Source: an uncultured Altererythrobacter sp. (GTDB lineage Bacteria; Pseudomonadota; Alphaproteobacteria; Sphingomonadales; Sphingomonadaceae). From it: DNA of 7,819 nt. The DNA lies in NCBI GenBank assembly GCA_946885545.1, contig CAMPGP010000094.1:1-7819 (forward strand). Reading direction: 5' to 3'. The translations under genes were made by a program, and so were the position numbers. Shown here piece after piece: positions 1 through 5,761 of the stretch (position 1 is the first letter of the stretch; each line of letters opens with the position of its first letter). The notes under the pieces are model-generated. The model did not search any database, had not been told where the DNA came from, and saw nothing but the letters and a program-made list of their open reading frames with translations.

Positions 1-550
1 CGGTCTTGAGCTTGGGGTCCCAGTTCACCAGCCGCTTGTCGCGGTAGATCAGGCCGTCGTTGTAGAGGTCGACGAACACCTTGGTCACCGCGCGGGTGAA
101 TTCGGGGCTCATGGTGAACTGCTCGCGGCCCCAGTCCATCGAACAGCCGAGGCGGCGGAGCTGGCGGGTGATCGTGCCGCCGCTTTCCTCCTTCCACTCC
201 CACACCTTCTGCACGAATTCCTCGCGAGAATAGTTGGTGCGCTTGTCCTGGTTCGCCTCGAGCTGGCGCTCGACCACCATCTGGGTCGCGATGCCTGCGT
301 GGTCGGTGCCGACGACCCACAGCGCGTCCTTGCCGTGCAGCCGCTCGTAGCGGACCACGACGTCCTGCAGCGTGTTGTCGAGCGCGTGGCCGATGTGGAG
401 GCTGCCGGTGACGTTGGGCGGCGGATTGACGATCGTGAACGGCGCGGCGTCGGGGCGCTCGGGCCGGAACAGGCCGCGGTCCTCCCAATGCGCGTACCAG
501 CGCGCTTCGATATCGGCGGGGTCGAAGGTCTTGGAAAGTTCGGTGCTCAT
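1..550 (-). CDS. valS: Valyl-tRNA synthetase (ValRS), N-terminal part, cut by window edge
   Basis: Cytoplasmic class I aminoacyl-tRNA synthetase that charges tRNA-Val with valine. Reading the minus strand from the ATG at 550 gives 183 codons with no stop before the window edge; the full family is about 850-950 residues, so only the first fifth is here. The start reads [35 protein letters not shown] block (residues 43-57) holds the class I HIGH signature as His52-Ile-Gly-His55, and [10 protein letters not shown] follows near residues 81-90; both are typical of ValRS rather than IleRS or LeuRS. The visible part ends in NWDPKLKT, at the start of the editing-domain insertion. A weak Shine-Dalgarno (AAAGG) lies about 10 bases before the ATG. 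It is transcribed divergently from the mlaE-type operon. Confidence 0.97.
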   Translation of the reverse strand, partial: MSTELSKTFDPADIEARWYAHWEDRGLFRPERPDAAPFTIVNPPPNVTGSLHIGHALDNTLQDVVVRYERLHGKDALWVVGTDHAGIATQMVVERQLEANQDKRTNYSREEFVQKVWEWKEESGGTITRQLRRLGCSMDWGREQFTMSPEFTRAVTKVFVDLYNDGLIYRDKRLVNWDPKLKT

Positions 551-570
551 AGGGTCTGGGCCTTTGCCAG

Positions 571-622
571 CGGGTGCGCTGCGGTGCAACACGCACGCGA
601 TTGCACGCTTGTAGTGCGCCCG
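571..622. repeat. Large imperfect inverted repeat in the valS/mlaE divergent gap
   Basis: Outer arms 571-580 and 613-622 can form 10 pairs on the plus-strand RNA, two of them G-U (575/618 and 578/615). After a small internal loop, inner arms GTGCAA (584-589) and TTGCAC (601-606) pair perfectly around an 11-base loop. On the minus-strand RNA the two G-U pairs become A-C mismatches, so the fold favours plus-strand transcription. Seen directly: the complementarity. Inferred: it is an mlaE leader hairpin or, at DNA level, a dyad operator. The inner half-sites also resemble -35 hexamers facing both ways, but no convincing -10 lies at the right distance. Confidence 0.5.
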
Positions 623-626
623 GTTT

Positions 627-645
627 CGCCGCATAGGTCGCGGCG
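627..645 (+). promoter_or_regulatory. Start-codon-abutting hairpin with the ribosome binding site in its loop (mlaE)
   Basis: CGCCGC (627-632) and GCGGCG (640-645) form a perfect 6-bp GC stem around the 7-base loop ATAGGTC. The stem ends on the base before the mlaE ATG at 646. The only Shine-Dalgarno-like bases, AGG at 635-637, sit in the loop, 8 bases before the ATG. The fold would occlude the initiation region while leaving the AGG unpaired. Function in translational control is an inference. Confidence 0.4.
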
Positions 646-1758
646 ATGAAGGAAGGGGCCCTTTACGAACTCGAGGACGGCGGCGACGGCCGCGCTCGGC
701 TAGTCCTTTCAGGGCCTTATCTCGTATCGACGGTCGGCGCGGTGGACCGCGATCTGCGCGCGCTGGAAGGCAAGCTGGCGACGGTGGACCTGTCGCAAGT
801 TAGCGAGATCGACACGGTCGGGGCATGGATCGCCTGCAATCTGGCAAGCGAGCACGACGCCGAAATCGTCGGCGCCAGCGAACGCGCGCAGCGGCTGCTC
901 AAGGCAATCAAGACCACCGCCGACGGGGTCGCGATCCGGCCCCCGCGCACGCCTGTGTGGGAACGCGTGCCCGGGCGCATGGGCGAGCTGGTTCACGAAT
1001 TCTGGCAGGGCGTCGTCGGGATGGTCGGCTTTCTCGGCCAGATCCTGCTCGCGACGCTCAGCCTGATCCGCCACCCGCGCCGCTTCCGCGTGAAGGCGCT
1101 CGTCCACCAGATGGAACTGGTCGGCATTTCCTCGTTACCGATCATCGGGCTGATGAGCTTCCTGATCGGTATCGTCATCGCGCAGCAGGGCGCGGTCCAG
1201 TTGCAGCAGTTCGGCGCCGAAACCCTGACGGTCAACCTCGTCGGCCGGATCACCTTGCGCGAATTGGGCGTGCTGATGACGGCGATCATGGTCGCGGGAC
1301 GCTCGGGGAGCGCGTTCGCCGCGCAGATCGGCACGATGAAGCTGACCGAGGAAGTCGACGCCATGCGCACGATCGGCATCTCGCCGATCGAGGCGCTGGT
1401 GATCCCGCGCATTCTCGCCGCAGTGCTGATGATGCCGCTGCTCGGCTTCTTCGCCTCGTGCACCGCGATCGTCGGCGGTGCGGTGATCGGCGACGTGATG
1501 CTCGGCATACCGTTCCTGACCTTCCTCGCGCGCATCCAGGAGGTCGTGCCGACGTACGACTTCTATGTCGGGCTGGCCAAGGCGCCGGTCTTCGGCCTGA
1601 TCGTCGCGCTGACCGGTTGCTATCAGGGCATGCAGGTTCAGGGCAATTCGGAGGAAGTCGGCCTCAAGACGACCAAGGCGGTGGTCCAGGCGATCTTCAT
1701 GGTCATCGTGCTCGATGCCTTCTTTGCGGTGTTCTTCACCGAGATCGGCTGGGGATGA
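646..1758 (+). CDS. mlaE: MlaE-family lipid ABC transporter permease with N-terminal STAS (MlaB-like) domain
   Basis: Inner-membrane permease of an MCE-type phospholipid transporter, 370 residues. Residues about 15-95 form a STAS-like domain: [16 protein letters not shown] (47-62) matches the MlaB/SpoIIAA core, with Asp56-Thr57 where MlaB carries a conserved Asp-Ser/Thr. Residues about 115-370 are the MlaE permease: an amphipathic entry ([16 protein letters not shown]), then about five hydrophobic segments. Between them is the family hallmark [19 protein letters not shown], with Glu235-Glu236-x-Asp238-Ala-Met240-Arg241, the cytoplasmic coupling helix that contacts the ATPase. E. coli MlaE is about 260 residues and uses a separate MlaB; here the STAS part is fused, as in many alphaproteobacteria and plastid TGD1-related systems. 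The ATG at 646 is the first in-frame start. The stop overlaps the next start (ATGA). The symbol reflects the family; the exact substrate is not shown. Confidence 0.93.
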   Translation: MKEGALYELEDGGDGRARLVLSGPYLVSTVGAVDRDLRALEGKLATVDLSQVSEIDTVGAWIACNLASEHDAEIVGASERAQRLLKAIKTTADGVAIRPPRTPVWERVPGRMGELVHEFWQGVVGMVGFLGQILLATLSLIRHPRRFRVKALVHQMELVGISSLPIIGLMSFLIGIVIAQQGAVQLQQFGAETLTVNLVGRITLRELGVLMTAIMVAGRSGSAFAAQIGTMKLTEEVDAMRTIGISPIEALVIPRILAAVLMMPLLGFFASCTAIVGGAVIGDVMLGIPFLTFLARIQEVVPTYDFYVGLAKAPVFGLIVALTGCYQGMQVQGNSEEVGLKTTKAVVQAIFMVIVLDAFFAVFFTEIGWG

Positions 1759-2621
1759 GCGACGAAACGCAGGAGCAGGAGGAGCGGCGTCTGGGCCGCT
1801 ACGAGCGGTTTCGCGGCTCGCATCCGGTGGTGGTGCGCGGACTCGTCAACCGGTTCGGCGACCAGGCCGTGCACGAGGACCTTTCGCTCACGGTGAACCG
1901 GGGCGAGATCCTCGGCGTGGTCGGCGGCTCGGGCACCGGCAAGTCCGTCCTCATGCGCTCGATCATCGGGCTGCAGATCCCCGACGAAGGCGAGATCGAG
2001 GTGTTCGGCCGCTCGATGACGGGCGGCGAGCCCGACGAGATCCTAGGCGTCCGCAACCGTTGGGGCGTGCTGTTCCAGGGCGGGGCGCTGTTCTCCACAC
2101 TGACCGTGGGGGAAAACGTCGAGGTCCCGCTCAAGCAGTTCTACCCCGATCTCGATCCCGAGCTGATGCACGAGATCGCACGCTACAAGGTCATGCTCTC
2201 CGGTCTGCCGGAAGACGCGGTGAGCAAGTATCCGGCGGAGCTCTCGGGCGGCATGAAGAAGCGCGCCGGACTCGCGCGCGCGTTGGCGCTCGACCCCGAA
2301 CTCCTGTTCCTCGACGAGCCGACAGCGGGCCTCGACCCGATCGGCGCGGCGGCGTTCGACAGGTTGACGCGCGAACTGAAGGAAACGCTCGGCCTGACGG
2401 TGTTCCTCATCACGCACGACCTCGATACGCTGTACGAAATCTGCGACCGGGTCGCGGTGCTTGCCGACAAGAAGGTCATCGCCGTGGGCACGATTCCCGA
2501 ACTGCTCGAGACCGATCATCCGTGGATCGAGGAATACTTCAACGGCCCGCGCGGCCGCGCCGCCCAGGCGAGCAAGAAGCGCGCCGAAACGATGGACAAC
2601 GCCTCGCAAGGCGAGGCATAG
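1755..2621 (+). CDS. mlaF: MlaF-family ABC transporter ATP-binding protein
   Basis: Cytoplasmic ATPase that powers the MlaE-type permease, 288 residues. All ABC motifs are present: Walker A GGSGTGKS (57-64), Q-loop Gln108 in LFQGGALFS, signature LSGGM (163-167), Walker B LLFLDEP (183-189) with Glu188, D-loop region AGLDP (191-195), and H-loop His221 in LITHD. LFQxGALF and LSGGMxKRAxLARA are characteristic of the MlaF/MkL subfamily. The C-terminal extension after about residue 255 (HPWIEEYFNGPRG) is also typical; in E. coli this region contacts the MlaB subunit. The ATG at 1755 overlaps the mlaE stop by four bases, which supports this start, although the same frame stays open for about 930 bases upstream as a GC-rich shadow. 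A 7-bp hairpin lies at its 3' end, before mlaD. Confidence 0.95.
   Translation: MSDETQEQEERRLGRYERFRGSHPVVVRGLVNRFGDQAVHEDLSLTVNRGEILGVVGGSGTGKSVLMRSIIGLQIPDEGEIEVFGRSMTGGEPDEILGVRNRWGVLFQGGALFSTLTVGENVEVPLKQFYPDLDPELMHEIARYKVMLSGLPEDAVSKYPAELSGGMKKRAGLARALALDPELLFLDEPTAGLDPIGAAAFDRLTRELKETLGLTVFLITHDLDTLYEICDRVAVLADKKVIAVGTIPELLETDHPWIEEYFNGPRGRAAQASKKRAETMDNASQGEA
2601..2617 (+). repeat. Perfect 7-bp hairpin at the mlaF 3' end
   Basis: GCCTCGC (2601-2607) and GCGAGGC (2611-2617) flank the 3-base loop AAG. The stem ends one base before the mlaF stop codon (2619-2621) and about 15 bases before the mlaD ATG. The AGGGG Shine-Dalgarno of mlaD (2620-2624) follows at once. There is no T-tract, so it is not an intrinsic terminator. 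It may be a chance product of Ala-Ser-Gln-Gly-Glu-Ala coding or an mRNA stability/coupling element. Confidence 0.35.
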
Positions 2622-2631
2622 GGGCAACCGA

Positions 2632-3591
2632 ATGGAAACGCGCGCAAATCACGTATGGGTGGGGGCCGTCACCCTGTTGCTGCTCGGCGGGCTCGCGCTG
2701 TTCTTCGTCTGGCTCGCGCGGCTGGGGCAGGGCAACCTCGACGAATACGACATCTTCTTCAAGCAATCGGTGGCGGGGCTCGCCAACGGTTCGCAGGTCT
2801 CCTTCGCGGGCGTGCCGGTTGGGCAAGTCAGCGACATCTCGCTGTGGGAAACCGATCCGCAATTCGTGCGCGTGCGGATCAAGGTGAAGGACGAGGTGCC
2901 GATCCGCGTGGGCACCACCGCCACGATCCAGGGCTCCTTCACCGGGGTCTCCACCATCCTTCTCGACGGCGCGCGGCGCGATGCGCCCCCGATCACCTGC
3001 GAGGAAGGGCCGGGCAACACAGCATGCCCCGAAGGCGTGCCGGTGATCCCGACCAAGCCGGGCGGGCTGGGCGAACTGCTCGCCAACGCCCCGCTGTTGC
3101 TCGAACGCCTCGCCACTCTGACCGAGCGGCTGACCATGCTCCTGTCGGACGAGAACCAGGGCGAGATCGCGGGCATCCTGCGCAACACCAACCAGATGAC
3201 CGCCGACCTCGCCGAGACGGCGCCTCAGGTCCGCGCGACGATGGCCGAGCTGCAGGTCACCCTGCGGGAATCGAGCGAAGCGCTCGATTCATTCGAGAAG
3301 GTCATGGGTTCCACCGACCAGCTTCTGAACCAGGAGGGGCAGTCGCTCGCGAACCAGCTGCGCGGCACGCTGAAATCGGCTGACGACGCGGCCAAGGCGC
3401 TCACTGCCACGCTCGACGACGCACGGCCCGCCGCGCGCCAGCTTTCGGAAAGCACGCTACCCGCCGCCGAGGCCGCGATGCAGGACCTGCGCGCGACCAG
3501 CAAGGCGCTGCGCAGCGTGACGGAGCGAATCGAATCGCAGGGCGCGGGCTCGCTCGTCGGCGGGCAGAAGCTGCCCGACTACGAGCCGTGA
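2632..3591 (+). CDS. mlaD: MlaD-family MCE-domain lipid-binding protein
   Basis: Periplasm-facing substrate-binding subunit of the MCE transporter, 319 residues, anchored in the inner membrane. Residues 8-31 form one transmembrane helix (uncleaved anchor). Residues about 38-118 are the MCE domain: YDIFFKQSVAGLANGSQV, then FAGVPVGQV (58-66), the family's conserved G-x-P-V-G-x-V turn. A short loop with Cys123 and Cys132 follows, then PVIP. Residues about 145-300 are predicted to be long helix or coiled coil (ERLATLTERLTMLL, repeated Ala/Leu/Gln/Thr heptad-like spacing). MlaD of E. coli is about 180 residues; this longer helical tail is common in alphaproteobacterial MCE proteins and may build a needle or plug across the periplasm. 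The start at 2632 is preceded by AGGGG at 2620-2624. The stop TGA overlaps a possible GTG start of the next gene. Confidence 0.93.
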   Translation: METRANHVWVGAVTLLLLGGLALFFVWLARLGQGNLDEYDIFFKQSVAGLANGSQVSFAGVPVGQVSDISLWETDPQFVRVRIKVKDEVPIRVGTTATIQGSFTGVSTILLDGARRDAPPITCEEGPGNTACPEGVPVIPTKPGGLGELLANAPLLLERLATLTERLTMLLSDENQGEIAGILRNTNQMTADLAETAPQVRATMAELQVTLRESSEALDSFEKVMGSTDQLLNQEGQSLANQLRGTLKSADDAAKALTATLDDARPAARQLSESTLPAAEAAMQDLRATSKALRSVTERIESQGAGSLVGGQKLPDYEP

Positions 3592-3617
3592 GCGACATGA
3601 AATCACAGGGGAACGCC

Positions 3618-4205
3618 ATGCGCGCGATTGTCAGAACTTTTCCCGCGCTGGCGGCGCTCGCCGCGCTTTCGGGCTGCATCAGCTTCGGCGCCGAACCGCC
3701 CGAGAGCCTGCTGACGCTCACTCCGACCGCCGAAGCGCCCGCCGGAACGGGCGCGGCCGGAAGTGCGGCCGGGGCGCTGGCGATCCTGGTACCCGATGCG
3801 CCCGCGCGGCTGGATGTCGTGCGCGTGCCGGTGCAGGTGGACGATGCCAACCTCGCCTATCTCAAGGACGCGGTATGGGTGGACAAGCCCGCTCGCCTGT
3901 TCCGCGCGCTGCTCGCCGAGACGGTCCGTACGCGCAGCGGGCGGCTGGTCATCGATTCGGACGATCCCGCGCTGACGCCGACGACGCAACTGCGCGGGGT
4001 GCTGCGCGACTTCGGCTACGATGCGCGCACGTCTTCGGTCGTGGTGCGGTTCGACGCGATTCGCGACACAACGGACGAACGGATCGAGACGCGCCGTTTC
4101 GAAAGCGTGATTCCCGGCGTCACACCCGAAGCGGCCTCGGTCGGCCCGGCGTTGAACCAGGCCGCAAACGACGTCGCGGGCCAGGTCGCGGAGTGGGTGG
4201 GCTAG
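3618..4205 (+). CDS. ABC-type transport auxiliary lipoprotein (PqiC/YmbA-like)
   Basis: Predicted lipoprotein partner of the MCE transporter, 195 residues from the ATG chosen here. The N-terminus MRAIVRTFPALAALAALSGC is a type II signal peptide with lipobox LSGC (17-20); Cys20 would be lipidated. Residue +2 is Ile rather than Asp, so outer-membrane sorting is expected by the E. coli rule. The mature part matches the ABC-transport auxiliary family (PF03886 type): an early LLTLTP strand, then an AYLKDAVWVDKPARLFRAL segment and a C-terminal helix with an ALNQAANDVAGQVAEW pattern. I chose 3618 because AGGGG lies 7 bases upstream and the signal peptide then has normal length. An in-frame GTG at 3588 (overlapping the mlaD stop) or ATG at 3597 would add 10 or 7 residues. 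It is the last gene of the operon and meets the minus-strand ATP12 gene four bases later. Confidence 0.85.
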   Translation: MRAIVRTFPALAALAALSGCISFGAEPPESLLTLTPTAEAPAGTGAAGSAAGALAILVPDAPARLDVVRVPVQVDDANLAYLKDAVWVDKPARLFRALLAETVRTRSGRLVIDSDDPALTPTTQLRGVLRDFGYDARTSSVVVRFDAIRDTTDERIETRRFESVIPGVTPEAASVGPALNQAANDVAGQVAEWVG

Positions 4206-4219
4206 AGGTCTAGCGCACC
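4196..4219. terminator. Hairpin spanning both convergent stop codons (possible bidirectional terminator)
   Basis: Arms 4196-4206 and 4209-4219 are complementary except for one G-G mismatch (4200/4215). In RNA the practical fold is a 9-pair stem with that mismatch and a tetraloop. The lipoprotein stop TAG (4203-4205) and the ATP12 stop (4212-4210 on minus) are mirror images inside the stem. Neither strand has a T-tract after it, so it is not a classical intrinsic terminator. It could block read-through, protect 3' ends, or be a chance effect of two TAG stops facing each other. Confidence 0.4.
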
Positions 4220-4902
4220 AGTCGCGCGAATTCGGCGGCCCCGGCGAATTCCTTGCCGCGCTTGCCGGTTCGCGCTTCCGCTTCCGCGTCGCGGCCCCAC
4301 AGTTCGGCCTGCCACTCCTCTTCGAGGTTCGCCACCGACCACAACTCGGCCGGGTCGACATCGTCCTCCAGCGCGGCCAGCGCCACGCACAGCGAGGCAC
4401 TCAACGATGCAAGCGTGTGCAGTGCGGCGAGGGTGAAATCGTCGACGCCTTCCAGCCGTGCCCGCAGCGCGGCAAGCGTTTTCGGAGGCTGGGGGCGATG
4501 GATGACGCCGCTGACGCGCTCGAACCGGATGGCGTCGCGCGCTTCCATGGCGGTCACGAGTGGCTCCCATAATGCCTGTTGCCGCCGGTAGAGCGGTTCG
4601 TCCGGGTCAGCGCGATAGCACAGGGTATCGGTCTCGCCGAATGCGAGCAGCTTCGCGATCGCTGCGCCGCGATCGGAGCGCACCACGTCGATCGCGTAGT
4701 CGGCGAGGTTGCGCATGGCGAAGCCGCGAGGATCGATCTGCTCGCCCTGCGCCGACCATTCGGCCGCGAGCGCGTCGGCCAACGCGCTGGTGGGGACGAT
4801 TTGTGGCACACCCCCCGCGGTCTTGATCTCACGCCCGTCGAGGGTGACGCGCCAGCCGCCCTCACATCGCTCGACCGCTACGTCGCGGTAGAAGCGCTTC
4901 AT
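4210..4902 (-). CDS. ATP12-family F1-ATP synthase assembly chaperone
   Basis: Predicted chaperone for assembly of the F1 sector of ATP synthase; in mitochondria ATP12 binds the alpha subunit, and alphaproteobacteria carry homologues. 230 residues, the usual bacterial length. The N-terminal strand-rich part reads MKRFYRDVAVERCEGGWRV, then LDGREIKTAGG and VPTSALADALAAEW (36-49). The most diagnostic block is GETDTLCYRAD (89-99), with Glu90, Asp92 and Tyr96, followed by a RRQQALWEPL segment. The C-terminal half is helical. The ATG at 4902 overlaps the TGA of the upstream 70-residue gene by four bases. A GGAG lies about 9 bases upstream. It is the last gene of the crcB operon. Its link to the RNA-modification and phosphatase genes is positional only. 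Confidence 0.88.
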   Translation of the reverse strand: MKRFYRDVAVERCEGGWRVTLDGREIKTAGGVPQIVPTSALADALAAEWSAQGEQIDPRGFAMRNLADYAIDVVRSDRGAAIAKLLAFGETDTLCYRADPDEPLYRRQQALWEPLVTAMEARDAIRFERVSGVIHRPQPPKTLAALRARLEGVDDFTLAALHTLASLSASLCVALAALEDDVDPAELWSVANLEEEWQAELWGRDAEAEARTGKRGKEFAGAAEFARLVR

Positions 4903-5111
4903 TCCTTCGGGCTCCGCCAGCGGCGGACGAGGAACAGCGGGACCACGAAGAATTCGATCAATCCGACCCCGATGAGCACGTATCCGGCCGCCGGCGTCAA
5001 TCCGATCACCTCGCGCAGGGCGAGAATGCCGAGGAGGATCATCAGCGCACCGGTGAAGCGCACTGCGACGATCGAGAAGTGCCGACCCATCGCGCGATCG
5101 GGTTCGGTCAT
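4899..5111 (-). CDS. Small two-helix membrane protein, function unknown
   Basis: 70 residues, no family recognised. After a short polar start (MTEPDRAMGRHFSIV) there are two hydrophobic segments: about 14-31 (VAVRFTGALMILLGILAL) and about 40-60 (AGYVLIGVGLIEFFVVPLFL), joined by a short REVIGLTP loop. The tail RRWRSPKE is positively charged. By the positive-inside rule both termini are probably cytoplasmic, giving a helical hairpin. It is believable as a gene because a good Shine-Dalgarno (GGGAG about 10 bases upstream) precedes the ATG at 5111, and it overlaps both neighbours by exactly four bases (ATGA at 5111-5108 with the HAD gene, ATGA at 4902-4899 with the ATP12 gene). Its position just before an F1 chaperone invites, but does not prove, a membrane or ATP-synthase related role. 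Confidence 0.8.
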   Translation of the reverse strand: MTEPDRAMGRHFSIVAVRFTGALMILLGILALREVIGLTPAAGYVLIGVGLIEFFVVPLFLVRRWRSPKE

Positions 5112-5761
5112 GGCAACAGTTCTCCCAGTTCGGCAGGCGTGGCGGCCACATGCTCGGCACCCGCATCGCGCAGTTCGGTTGGCGAATGATAGCCCCAGGC
5201 GACGCCGATCGCGCGCACTCCGGCGGCGCGGGCCATGTCCATGTCGAACGTCGTGTCGCCGATCATCACCGAATCAGCAACATGCGCTCCGGCCTCGACC
5301 AGTGCCGCCTCGAGCATCGCCGGGTGCGGCTTGGACGGGTGGCGGTCGGCGGTCTGCAACGTGACGAAGCGGTCGGCGATGCCGTGCGCGGCGAGGCAGC
5401 TCGCAAGGCCCCGGTCCGACTTTCCGGTGGCGACGCCGAGCGTCCAGCCGCGTTCGCCGAGTTTCGCGATGACATCCGCGATCCCGTCGAACAGCGGCTC
5501 TTCGAGCGTGCCATCGAGGCGGCATGCCCGAAACGCCGTCTTGTATGCGTCGACCGCATGGACGTGCCGCGCTTCCTCGGCATCGGGCGCGAGGATGCGG
5601 ATCGCCTGCGGCAAGCTGAGCCCAACGATGCGGCGCACGTCGTGCCGGTCGGGTGCGGGCAGGCCCGCGCTCGCGAAGGCGCTTTCCATCGAATTGCAGA
5701 TCGCCGCCTGCCCGTCGACGAGCGTGCCGTCGCAATCGAACACCGCCAAGCGGACGGTCAC
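5108..5761 (-). CDS. HAD-superfamily hydrolase, phosphoglycolate-phosphatase-like
   Basis: Predicted cytoplasmic Mg-dependent phosphatase, 217 residues, typical of HAD subfamily IA (Gph/PGMB-like). Motif I is VFDCDGTLVD with nucleophile Asp9 and acid/base Asp11. A helical cap lies about 17-80 (squiggle/cap with GLSLPQAI). Motif II is GVATGKS with Thr112, motif III is Lys144 in SKPHPAM, and motif IV is MIGDTTFDMDMA with Asp169 and Asp173. The substrate cannot be read from sequence; phosphoglycolate or another small sugar phosphate is plausible. The start is a GTG at 5761 that overlaps the TGA of the pseudouridine synthase (GTGA), with an AAAGGG about 10 bases upstream lying inside the repeat that codes for that protein's tail. 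The stop overlaps the next start (ATGA). Confidence 0.9.
   Translation of the reverse strand: MTVRLAVFDCDGTLVDGQAAICNSMESAFASAGLPAPDRHDVRRIVGLSLPQAIRILAPDAEEARHVHAVDAYKTAFRACRLDGTLEEPLFDGIADVIAKLGERGWTLGVATGKSDRGLASCLAAHGIADRFVTLQTADRHPSKPHPAMLEAALVEAGAHVADSVMIGDTTFDMDMARAAGVRAIGVAWGYHSPTELRDAGAEHVAATPAELGELLP

Noticed and set aside
601..637. Sigma-70 promoter for mlaE (TTGCAC at 601 or TTGTAG at 609)
   Set aside because: At 16-18 base spacing the first has no TATAAT-like hexamer; the second has only CATAGG, which would start the transcript at about the ATG.
299..649. 116-residue open frame on the plus strand opposite valS
   Set aside because: It is antisense to conserved ValRS sequence, including the HIGH motif, and has no recognisable features.
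825..1754. Long open frame running into mlaF from upstream, inside mlaE
   Set aside because: It is out of frame with a clear MlaE permease, its translation is Arg/Asp/Ala-rich low-complexity typical of a GC-rich shadow, and the MlaF family begins near the ATG at 1755.
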